A stretch of 41,761 bases of DNA from Eimeria necatrix (Eukaryota > Apicomplexa > Conoidasida > Eucoccidiorida > Eimeriidae). The DNA is taken from the NCBI RefSeq assembly GCF_000499385.1, contig NW_013653309.1:1-41761 (forward strand). The letters run 5' to 3'. The notes beneath the pieces are model-generated. The model was not told the DNA's origin. It saw only the letters and a list, made by a program, of their open reading frames with translations, and did not search any database. The number at the start of each line of letters is the position of its first letter. The first letter of the stretch is position 1. Made by a program: the position numbers and the translations under genes. Positions 29,028 to 39,192 of the stretch are shown here, one piece after another.

Positions 29028-29437
29028 CGTGCTGCACCTGCAGCAACATGTGAACGAAGATATGCAGGAGCGGCAGCGCAGCCCATTGCGGCAGCAGCAG
29101 CATCCGCAACAGCAGCATCCGCAACAGCAACAGCAGCAGCTGCAGCAGCAGCAGCTGCAGCAGCAACAGCAGCTGCAGCAGCAGCAACAGCAGCTGCAGC
29201 AGCAGCAACAGCAACAGCAGCAGCTGCAGCAGCAACAGCAGCAACAGCAGCAGTCGCCGCAGCAGCAGCATCCGCAACAGCAACAGCAGCAACAACAGCA
29301 GCAGCAGCAACAACGGCAACGGCAGCAGCAGCAGCAGCAGCTGCAGCAGCAGCAGCAGCAAGCCCTGAGCGAGCTCAGGCGCCGCATCGTCGCCGGCAAA
29401 CGCCACCGCTGGCTGCTGCCACAGGAGAACCCTTCTG

Positions 29438-29504
<67 letters not shown>

Positions 29505-29694
29505 GCCAGCGCAGCTGCTTAAACTGTGTGACTGGGGGGAAGCAGCATTTTACTTTTGGGTCAATGCCCAGGGGGCCCCCCCCTTGACTTTCCTCCGAAG
29601 ACCCCCATAGCGTGTCTGCTGAGTAGCTGCAAAGCTTCAGTTGCTGCTGCTGCTGCAGCACGAGACGCTGCTGCAGCAGCTGCTGCAGCGCGGG

Positions 29695-29729
<35 letters not shown>

Positions 29730-29988
29730 GCAGCAGCCGCGGGGCCCCTCACTTTAGAGTTTCCCTCGGCGTTGGTGGTGCATGCGCTGCAGCAAAAGGC
29801 AGCAGCAGCACCCAACGTTGCGGAAGCAGCATGCAGCAGCAGCAGCTGCTGCTGCTGCTCGGGCACTTGCAGCAGCAGCAGCAGTTGCAGCAGCAGCAGC
29901 AGCAATGTGGCGCGTGAGCTGCTGCAGCTGCTGCCGCGCTGCTACCGGGTTTACTGGGAGCATAATTGGGAGCCACTCGACGTGGAAC

Positions 29989-30026
<38 letters not shown>

Positions 30027-30184
30027 TCAGCCACCCCCTGCAGCAGCAGCAGCAGCAGCTCAGCCACTCCATACAGCAGCAGCAGCAGCAGCGTCTCGTC
30101 GACCAGCAGCAGCAGCAGCAGCAGCAGCGCCTTGCCTCCGCAGAGCGCGAGCTCGGCCGCCCCCAGCAGCAGCCCGCGCACCAG

Positions 30185-30245
<61 letters not shown>

Positions 30246-30536
30246 TTGTTTCGCTGCGCAGTGCAGCTGCTGGACGTCTGTGGGGCCCTCGGGGCTGCAT
30301 GCATTATGGACTTGAAGATGGGGCGGCAAATGCACAGCGAAGCTTCAGACCCTGTGAAGGCCAGGCGCATGCAGCAAAAGGCTGAAAACAGGTCAAACCC
30401 TAAACCCTAAACCCTAAACCCTAAACCCTAGCCCCTGGACCCTAGAGGCGCAGTGGCGCACGCGGGAGCTGCGAAGGCACCCAGACAAGAAAACCCGGGC
30501 AAAAAAGATGACAGAACAGCAATGCTGCTGTTGTTA

Positions 30537-30596
<60 letters not shown>

Positions 30597-30895
30597 GTCT
30601 TTTGCAACTCATGGCTTTGCCGTTTGCGGCGTAGCGGCGCCTTGTAAGACAAGGCCGAGAGCAACCCCTCCTGCTGCTGCTGCTGCTGCAGCTGCTGCCG
30701 CTGCTGCTGCAGCTCCTGCTGCAGCTGCTGCAGCAGCTCCTGCTGCAGCGCTCGCTGTAGCTCCTGCTGCAGCAGCTGCTGCAGCTCCTGCTGCAGCAGA
30801 AGCCTTAAAGGAGAGGTCCCGGGTGTCTGCTTCCTCCGGCGAGTGTGCTGCTGCCCCCGCTGCCGCAGGAGATCGCGCAGCAGCAGCAGCAGCAG

Positions 30896-30932
<37 letters not shown>

Positions 30933-31220
30933 GAGCGACGCAGCTCGTTTCCCGCCGCCGGGCTCCGTGCTGCTGGCGCCTGCTGCTGCGCATGCGCTGA
31001 AGAGCGACGGGGCTTTCTTGTCTTTGTTTGAGAGTTTCTTCGGAGTGAACAGCAGCAGCAAACTGACGCTGCGGCTGCTGCTGCAGTGCCAGCAGCAGCT
31101 GCTGCCGGTGCTTTCCTTCTTCAGCTCCCAGTCCCTCTTCGCCTTCCACGGCTCTTCTTTGCTGCTGGTCTATGACGCAGACCCTCCCCCGCCCCCAGAT
31201 GCTGCGCGCTGCTGCCCCTT

Positions 31221-31257
<37 letters not shown>

Positions 31258-31298
31258 GGCGGCAGCAGCAGGGCCGCCGGCGACGGTGGCAGTCCTGG

Positions 31299-31329
<31 letters not shown>

Positions 31330-31372
31330 GCGTCGCGGCCACGAGCTGCGGGACCAGCTCCGCCCGCCACCC

Positions 31373-31423
<51 letters not shown>

Positions 31424-31592
31424 GGGAGTGGTGCTGCAGCAGCTGCGCAGAAGACGCAGTAGTTGCTTCTGTCTCCGTTTACATGGTGGACTTCGCCCAC
31501 GTGTCTCTGCTGTCTCGACGGCCCAGAGACGAGGGCTATCTCTTTGGGCTGCACAACCTGCAGCGGCTGCTGCAGGCCCTCATAGGCCAGCT

Positions 31593-31640
<48 letters not shown>

Positions 31641-31650
31641 GCAGCGGTAG
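28609..31650 (+). CDS. Inositol polyphosphate kinase (IPK/IP6K family), multi-exon
   Basis: Well-supported exons are about 29640-30391 and 30597-31650, joined AG|GTCAAACCC to CTGCTGCAG|G in matching phase. They give the IPK catalytic core: ELLQLLPRCYRVYWEHNWEPL, CIMDLKMGRQMHS (inositol-binding DxKxG), ARRMQQKAENR-SFATHGFAVCGV, SSLLLVYDAD and VYMVDFAHVSLL...DEGYLFGLHNLQRLLQAL near the stop at 31650. IPKs phosphorylate inositol phosphates with ATP and some make pyrophosphates. The DxKxG motif has alanine where proline is usual (AACIMDLKMG). Poly-S, poly-A and poly-Q inserts separate the conserved blocks. The N-lobe QVGGH motif and ATP lysine are not visible. A Q-rich open segment from ATG 28609 (MLSTAGLGPLCMQSSEF) is in another frame and may be a 5' exon, so the start is uncertain. 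Confidence 0.78.
29441..29502 (+). repeat. CAG tract, about 20 units
   Basis: Uninterrupted AGC/CAG repeat near the end of the Q-rich open segment. Several equally long runs occur at about 30190-30245, 31220-31257 and 31376-31421, read as poly-S in the IPK frame. Confidence 0.9.
30392..30596 (+). repeat. IPK intron: AAACCCT array plus CTG tract
   Basis: Starts GTCAAACCCTAAACCCT (array to about 30431) and ends in a CTG run whose last unit makes the acceptor CTGCTGCAG|G. It therefore combines both repeat classes: heptamers at the donor and CTG at the acceptor. Confidence 0.78.
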
Positions 31651-31770
31651 CGGTAGCAGGGCAGCGAGAGTCGGAGGAGTGGCGCTGGCTGCAGCAGCAG
31701 CAGGTGCAGCAGCAGGTGCAGCAGCGGCGACGGCCGAGACAGCAACTGCGGCCAAACGGATACCCTCCTC

Positions 31771-31805
<35 letters not shown>

Positions 31806-32513
31806 GTGTACTGCTGCTGCTGCGTTTGTGACTGCAGCAGCTGCTGCTGCCGCGACAGCCTGCCAACAGGCGCCGGCCCTCGTTGCTGCTGCTGTGCAGA
31901 GAGCCGTACAGGGTTGGGCTCGCAGCAGCAGCAACAGCAGCAACAGCAGCAGCAGCAACAGCAGCAACAGCATGTGGTGTTCTCACTGACGAAGCGTTTT
32001 CCTTCATTGGCTGCAGCAGCAGCAGTTGCTGCTGCTGTACTAGCTGCCCTTGACCATTTGCAGCAGCAGCAGCAGCAGGAACAGCAGTTCCTTGTGCCGC
32101 AGCAGCAGCTGCCAGCAGCAGCGGTTGCTGCTGCTGCCCTAGTTCTCATTGACCATTTGGATCTGCAGCTGCTGCTGCAGCTGCAGCAGCAGCAGCAGCA
32201 GCAGCAGCCTCCTGCGCGGCCACCGCAGCATAAGCAGCAGCAACTGCTGCTGCTGTTTTTTTCCTTTCTTGCGCTGGCCTGCCTCTATGCAGCTCTTGCT
32301 GCTGCTCCTGCTGCTGCTGCTGCAGTAGTTGCTTCTGCTGCTGCTTTAGTAGCTGCCGCTGCTGCAGCGGCAGTTGCTGCTGCAGCAGCTGCTGTTGCCG
32401 CTGCAGTTGCTGCTCTTGCTGCCGCTACGGCACTTTACGTTGTTGCTTCTGCGGCTGTTGCTGCTCGAAGCAACTGCTGCTGCTGCAGCAGCGGCAGCAA
32501 CAAGAGCTGCTTC

Positions 32514-32552
<39 letters not shown>

Positions 32553-32640
32553 CTGTTTGCGCGCGTGGGTCTCCTGCAATGTCTCTTTCTGTCTCTTTTT
32601 GTGTCTTCGTCTCTCTTTAATTTATTAAAATTTATAATTT
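31651..32640. other. CAG/CTG-rich region downstream of IPK
   Basis: Long open frames on both strands are low complexity (Q, A, C, L) and lack motifs. A segment with GTTGCTGCTGCTG...CTAG...GACCATTTG occurs twice (about 32026-32062 and 32125-32160). This may be IPK 3' UTR or a separate Q/A-rich gene. I cannot decide. Confidence 0.4.
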
Positions 32641-32872
32641 ATAATTTATAATTTATAATTATTTAATTTATCAATTTATTTAATTATTATTTATTTATTC
32701 ATTAGGCATTTTGCAGTTGTGTCTGCTGCTGCGTAGCAACGGAGGGAGATATGAATTTAATTCTAAAAAGATTAATTAATTTAATTTAATTTAATTTAAA
32801 TTTAATTGCATTTAATTAATTAAATTAATTAAATTAATTCGAATTAATTGAGTTAAATAGATATTTAGCGAA
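32620..32872. repeat. AT-rich AATTTATAATT / TTAATTAAAT repeats
   Basis: Four tandem TTTATAATT units at about 32628-32660, then AATTAATTAAATT repeats at 32760-32850. Non-coding. Confidence 0.85.
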
Positions 32873-32879
32873 AAGCGAG

Positions 32880-33005
32880 TCGCAGGCAGCAGCAGCGGGA
32901 CAAACAGGGTTTGGGGTTTAGGGTTTAGGGTTTTGCTGCCGCAGGCAGCAGCAGCGGGACAGAAACAGGGTTTGGGGTTTAGGGTTTAGGGTTTAGGGTT
33001 TTGCT
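32880..33005 (+). repeat. Duplicated GCAGGCAGCAGCAGCGGGACA + GGGTTTGGGG/TTTAGGG unit
   Basis: A composite of about 57 bp (CAG-rich lead, then AACAGGGTTTGGGGTTTAGGG...TTTTGCTGC) is present twice in tandem, which joins the two main repeat classes in one duplicated module. Confidence 0.8.
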
Positions 33006-33080
33006 GCAGAGGCTAGCAGCAGCGCGCAGCAAAAAGACACAAACAGACACGGCGACACTCAGGCCTGCGGAGTCATACAG

Positions 33081-33114
<34 letters not shown>

Positions 33115-33516
33115 CATGCAGTAGCAGCAGGAATACCAGCAGCAGCAGCAGCAGCAGGAGGCGGCAGCAGCAGCAACAGTAGCAGTATAAACAGCAGCAC
33201 GATAGGCAGCAGCAGAAACAGCTGAGATGCAGCAGCTGCAGCAACTGCTCAAGCGCAGCAGCAGCAGCAGCAGCTGTGAATGTGGCCGAAAGCTGCTGAC
33301 GGCCTCAGCAGCAGCAAATGCATACGCAGCAGCAGCAGCTGCAGCAGCGCTGCTGCTGCTTCAACAAGAACAACAGCAGAACAGCTGCAACTCCAGCAGC
33401 AGCAACACAACTGCACAGAGCAGCAGCAGCAGCAGAGCAGCTGCAGCAGTAACAGAAGCAGCAGCTGCTGCGTAGCTGCATGCTGCGGCGAGTTACACCA
33501 GCAGCAAATCAGGAGT

Positions 33517-33550
<34 letters not shown>

Positions 33551-33620
33551 CCGCGTGGGTTGCTGCTGCTATAAGACTGCTTTGGCTGCTTCGAGACTCT
33601 GCCTTTCCAGTCTACCTAAA
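33006..33620. other. CAG-rich stretch, no supported gene
   Basis: CAG/GCA tracts throughout (33083-33112, 33140-33160, 33518-33548). A plus frame from ATG 33227 is poly-S/A. No motif, no splice pattern restoring a known family. Confidence 0.5.
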
Positions 33621-33631
33621 CTAAACAATAG

Positions 33632-33634
33632 AGC

Positions 33635-33705
<71 letters not shown>

Positions 33706-33735
33706 CAAAATTTATTTGCTTATTTATTTATTTAT
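33632..33735. repeat. (AAAT)n tetranucleotide microsatellite
   Basis: About 17 AAAT units followed by TTTATTTA units, an inverted arrangement at its right end. Confidence 0.95.
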
Positions 33736-33827
33736 ATATTTGTTTGTTTGTTTGCCCGAGCTGAGAGACAGGGAGCCCCCAGTGCGTCTCCAAATAAAAC
33801 GGCAAAGACAACAACCCTAGCTCGACA

Positions 33828-33912
33828 TAGCAGCAGCAGCAGCAGCTGCTGCTGCAGCTGCTGCTGCTGCAGCAGCTGCTGCTGCAGCAGCTGCTGCTGC
33901 TGCTGCTACTCG
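33828..33912. repeat. Alternating CAG/CTG inverted tract
   Basis: CAGCAGCAG and CTGCTGCTG blocks alternate (GCAGCTGCTGCTGCAGCTGC), each boundary being a self-complementary CAGCTG or CTGCAG. Confidence 0.8.
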
Positions 33913-33944
33913 GCCATACACACTGCGAAAAGGCCTCACAGGGG

Positions 33945-34450
33945 CCCTCCTGTAGAGACTGGGGGGCCCCTAGGGGCCCCTGTAGCAAATACTTCTTAAG
34001 GCGAGCCCCCACAGCACTTCATTTAGTGGGGGCCCCCAGGGGGCCCCCTGGGGGCCTCTGGGGGGCCCCCAGGGGGCCTCTGGGGGGCCCCCAGGGGGCC
34101 TCTGGGGGGCCCCCAGGAGGCCTCTGGGGGGCCCCCTGGGGGCCTCTGGGGGGCCCCCGGGGGGCCTCTGGGGGCCCCCTGAGGGCCTCTGAGGGCCCCC
34201 CTGGGGGCCTCTGAGGGCCCCCCTGGGGGCCTCTGTGGGGCCTCCTGGGGGCCTCTGGGGGCCCCTTGGGGGCCCCCAAGGGCTCCTGAGGGCCCCTACA
34301 GCGAAGATTATATCTCGGGGCCCTGCGGGGCCCCCCAGGGGGCTTTGAAAAGAAGCAAAAGCCCCAAAAGCCTCCAAAAGGGGGCCCCTTGGGGGCCCCC
34401 TGGGGGCCCCTGGGGGGCCCCTGGGGGGCCCCTAGGGGCCCCCTTTGCTG
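33945..34450. repeat. GGGGCCCC cluster with a GGGGGCCTCTGGGGGGCCCCC tandem
   Basis: The core at about 34030-34265 is a tandem of about 22 bp, repeated some ten times with drift. Frames on both strands are open but purely G/P/A/R. It lies in the IPK-PIPK intergenic space. Confidence 0.88.
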
Positions 34451-34500
34451 TCTGGCGGCCCCCCGGCGCCCTCGCTGCGCGTTCGTGCTTCAAGCTGCTT

Positions 34501-34501
<1 letters not shown>

Positions 34502-34574
<73 letters not shown>

Positions 34575-34575
34575 A

Positions 34576-34650
<75 letters not shown>
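34502..34650. repeat. (CTG)n tract, CAG on the PIPK sense strand
   Basis: About 49 units with one ATT interruption. On the minus strand it begins a few bases after the PIPK stop codon (34656-34658), so it would be a long (CAG)n in the 3' UTR. Confidence 0.88.
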
Positions 34651-34653
<3 letters not shown>

Positions 34654-34655
34654 CC

Positions 34656-35829
34656 CTATTCTTTGTCCCCTTTTTGCTGCTCTTTGAAAGAAGAGGGGGC
34701 CCCCGAAGACTCTATTACTTGCTGCCGCACAAACTCTATTTGCCGCCGCGCGTAAGAACGCGGGGGCACTGGGGAAATCTCCCCAAACTCGCACCTGCAC
34801 GCAAACCCTAAACCCTAAACCCTAAACCCTAAACCCTAAACCCTAAACCCTGGAAGCCGGGCGGCCCGCAAGAGGTCCCGCAGCCTTCTGGCCCTTGCGC
34901 GGGACGCCGTAAACCCCAAACCCTACGCCCCAAACCCCAAACCCCAAACCCCAAACCCCAAACCCTAAACCCTAAACCCTAAACCCTAAACCCTACACCG
35001 CAGTGGACTTGAGTCGTTTGTAAAAGGTGTGGAAGTAACGCCGCGGACTGTAAGGACTCAAAAAGTCAATTAATCCAAAAAAATAAATTTCGTTGCGGCT
35101 TTCGCTCATTGCCTTCAAGCCAAAACCCCCGTCCAGCGCGGGGGCCCCCAGGTACGGCGTGCTGCAGCACACAAACCCTAAACCCTAAACCCTAAACCCT
35201 AAACCCTAAACCCTGCGCCCTAAACCCTAAACCCGAGCCCTAGACCCTTAACTCTGGGCCTGAAATCCTTAACCTGAAACCTCCAGGTCCAAAGCTTGTG
35301 CGACGGATCCCTGCAGGATCCCCCCATGGCTGCAGTAAACCCTAAACCCTGAACCCTAAACCCTAAAACCTAAACCCTAAACCCTAAACCCCGAAACCCG
35401 AGCCCTAGCTCTGCACCTGGAGCGGCAGACCCTATGACCCTGCACCCCCACCCCTGCCCCCAAACCCCAAGCTCAAGCCCCAAACCCTAAACCCTAAACC
35501 CTAAACCCTAAACCCTAAACCCTAAACCCTACACACCTCGTTTGCGTGAAAGTCCTTGAAAGAGCCACACTCTGTCCATAAGGGTAATAAACTGCTCTTC
35601 CAAACTCGCTGTCTTCTTCGCTGCTTCTTCCCCCTTTTTGAAATCGGGTATCTCTCCACTTGAGCCCCGGGGGCCCCCCGGGGCCTGAGGGGCCAAAGCG
35701 AATCCGCGTGGGGGCCCAACAGCACGCGTTGCTGCAGCTGCTGCTGCTGCTGCTGCTGCTGCGGAGCTTCGTCGCCTGCTGCGGCACAGAGTCGCCTCCC
35801 GGCAGCACCAAACAACGAACACCCGCAGC

Positions 35830-35886
<57 letters not shown>

Positions 35887-36133
35887 CCGCTGCTGCTGCG
35901 TGGGCGGCGCTTCAAAAGAAGCTGCCCGGAAAACGGGGTTCCCGTCAGCCCCCGTTGCTGCATTTGCTGCATTGCTTGCTGCTGCTGCTGCAGCATCTGC
36001 TGCCCCTGCAGCGTCTGCTGCTGCATCTGCTGCAGCATCTGCTGCTGCTGCTGCTGCTGGATCTCCAACAGCGCTTGCTGTCTCTGGGGACCCTTGAAAC
36101 AGGCGCTTGACTTCTGTCTCCTGCGTAGCCGCG

Positions 36134-36189
<56 letters not shown>

Positions 36190-36469
36190 CCTAATGTGTT
36201 TACGGGCGCCGCCTTTCAGGGCAACATCGTCTGGGCTGCTGCTGGGCCTCACAGTTTGCTGCTGCTCGATGGGGGCCCCCAAGGGGGGCCCCTTGGGGCT
36301 TCTTCTGCTGCTGCTGTCTTGCTGCAGCTGCCCGTCGTTGCAGGGCAAAAGCTCGCAGCTTTTGAGAGGCTTCAGCTGCTGCTGCTGCTGCTGCTGCAGC
36401 AGCAGCAAATTCTCCGCAGACTGCCGGCCCTCATGCGTCCCGCCCCCTCCTGCAGCCGTTGCTGCAGGA

Positions 36470-36516
<47 letters not shown>

Positions 36517-36620
36517 CGATGATGGGGAGGGAGAGTCTCCTCCTGAAGCAGGGGGAGAAGCAAGTTGGGCCCCCTTGGTCCCTTTTTGGGGCCCCTCAGC
36601 AGACTCGCAGCGAGCCACTC

Positions 36621-36664
<44 letters not shown>

Positions 36665-37190
36665 GAGTCGGTCTGCTGCTGCTGCTGCTGCTGCTGGTGG
36701 AGATGCGCCGTGGGCAGCCGCAGCGCCTGCAGCAAAGTGTTTTCTGCACTTTTCATCAAACCCTCGCTTTGGGTGGTTTCCATGGACAAGTGGGCCTTCC
36801 TAAGCAGCGCAACGCCCCCAGGGTTTAGGGTTTAGGGTTTAGGGTTTAGGGTTTGGCCGTCTAGGGCTTACGCAGCGCTGGCAGGCAGCGAGGCGGGCTG
36901 CTGCGTGCCGCTTAGCGGCGGCAGGCTAAGGGTTTGAGGTTAGGGTTTAGGGTTTAGGGTTTAGGGTTTAGGGTTTAGCCGACTCAATTTAGGCTGCAGG
37001 AAAGGTTTGAAGCTTCTGCTGGAGTTTCAGAAGTAGCGCAGCAAGCATGTTCCTGGAGCACCCGCCAGCTAGGGTTTAGGGTTTAGGGTTTAGGGTTTGG
37101 CGCTCACATTGTATAGTCCCTCAGCGGCCCCCGACTAGGAATGTCTGGGTTGGAGACGGGACGGCTGCCCTCTTTCTGCAGGCTGCAGCA

Positions 37191-37238
<48 letters not shown>

Positions 37239-37389
37239 TGCAAGGCAAACTCCCTCACAGATGCGTCAGCAGCAGCAACAGCAGCAGCAGCATCCACGGT
37301 ACTTCAGCCAGCAGCAGCACCAATCGCAGCAGCAGCGGCGGCAAAAAAAGCCACCGCAGCAGCAGCCACCATCTCCTTTGGCAGTGACC

Positions 37390-37435
<46 letters not shown>

Positions 37436-37578
37436 CGACGGGAGCATGAGCAGCAGATACAGCCGCAGCAGCAGACGAAAGAGAGCAGCAGCAGCAAACC
37501 AGCTGCAGCAGCAGCAAAACAACTACAGTGGCACCAAAACAACCGCAGCGACAGCCAAACAACTGCAGCAGCAAGCCC

Positions 37579-37621
<43 letters not shown>

Positions 37622-37764
37622 ACCATTCGTGAATGCCAATGAGCAGAGAGTAGTCGAAAACCCCCAAACCCTCCAAAAACTTGCAGTCTCTTTCGTGAGC
37701 AGCTAAAAGAATGCGCGCTTCATCTTCCCGCAGATGCAGCTTCCGCCCACACTGCAGCCAGTCT

Positions 37765-37800
<36 letters not shown>

Positions 37801-37942
37801 GCAGCAGCAGCAGCAGCAGGGAAGTCGGGTCAGGGGCTGGCGCGGGAAGGAAAGCCGCAGACAGCAACGACGGGGAACTACGGCAGCAGCAGCAGATGAG
37901 CAGCAGCAGCAATGTGGTGCGAGCAAAGCCACAGACATTAAC

Positions 37943-37984
<42 letters not shown>

Positions 37985-38133
37985 CAGCAGCAGCAATGTG
38001 GTGCGGGCACAGCCGCAGCCAGTAAAGCAGCAGCAACAGCAGTAGCAGCAACAGCAGCAGAAGCAGCAGTATGGTGCGAGCACACCTACAGCCAGTAGAG
38101 CAGCAGCAGCAGCAGCAGCCACAAACACTGAAG

Positions 38134-38174
<41 letters not shown>

Positions 38175-38433
38175 GCAGCAACTAACCAACATCTTTCTTG
38201 ACCTTGTCCCCCTCCTTTGCTGTTCTGCTAACAGTGCTGCCCTTTATGTCATATGCCTCACTTAGGCCCAAAGAAGGGTCAAACGCGTTGCCTGCACAAA
38301 CCCTAAACCCTAAACCCTAAACCCTAAACCCTAAACCCTAGCCTTTAAGTTGAAAATGCCAAACCCTGGGTCCTGTGGCGAGACTCTGACGCTCTTCAGA
38401 GAAGAGCTAATGGACAAAAGGAATCAGCGGCCT

Positions 38434-38486
<53 letters not shown>

Positions 38487-38669
38487 TCCTTGCTGCAGCT
38501 GCTCTTGCTACTGTTGCTCCTGCTACTCCTACTGCTGCTATTCTTGTTGGTGCTTTTGCAATTCACCTCGTTGTCGCTGCTGCTTCTACTGCTGCTGCTG
38601 CTGCTGTTGCTGCTCGTACTGCTGCTGCTACTCCTGCTGCCGCTGCTGCTGCTCCTATTGCTGCTGCTA

Positions 38670-38701
<32 letters not shown>

Positions 38702-38821
38702 CACCCATTGCAATGAAATAGGCAGCAGTTACCAAAGTGCGCTGCGACTCTTGTGTCTTTATGTCTGGCGAAGCTGAGAGCCTGAGGGCCGCACAGGCAG
38801 CAGCAAAAGCAGCAAGCCAGT

Positions 38822-38860
<39 letters not shown>

Positions 38861-38991
38861 CAGCAACAGTAGCACAAGCAGCAGCAGCAGCGCAAATCGC
38901 TACTGCTGCTGCTGTTTTAGCCAGTGCTCAACCCACAACGCGACCCCAACAGCAGCCATTCTGCGACAGCAGCAGCAGCAGCAGCAGCACC

Positions 38992-39027
<36 letters not shown>

Positions 39028-39156
39028 CACTCGGGTTCGCTGCGTTTGTGTTTCCGCTTCAGCATCGCCAGCAGCCCATGTTCGGGCGACTGTCCCTGCA
39101 GGTAAGTGCGGGGCCTCTGCAGCTGCTGCCGGTGCTGCTTCTGCTTCTGCTTCTGC

Positions 39157-39192
<36 letters not shown>

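Noticed and set aside
28903..29661. Long minus-strand poly-L/poly-C frames opposite the Q-rich and IPK segments
   Set aside because: CTG read as L or C on the complement of CAG tracts, with no non-repeat sequence of note.
30805..32007. Minus-strand 400-codon frame overlapping the IPK 3' exon
   Set aside because: The plus strand encodes clear IPK motifs (SSLLLVYDAD, VDFAH). The minus frame is low complexity.
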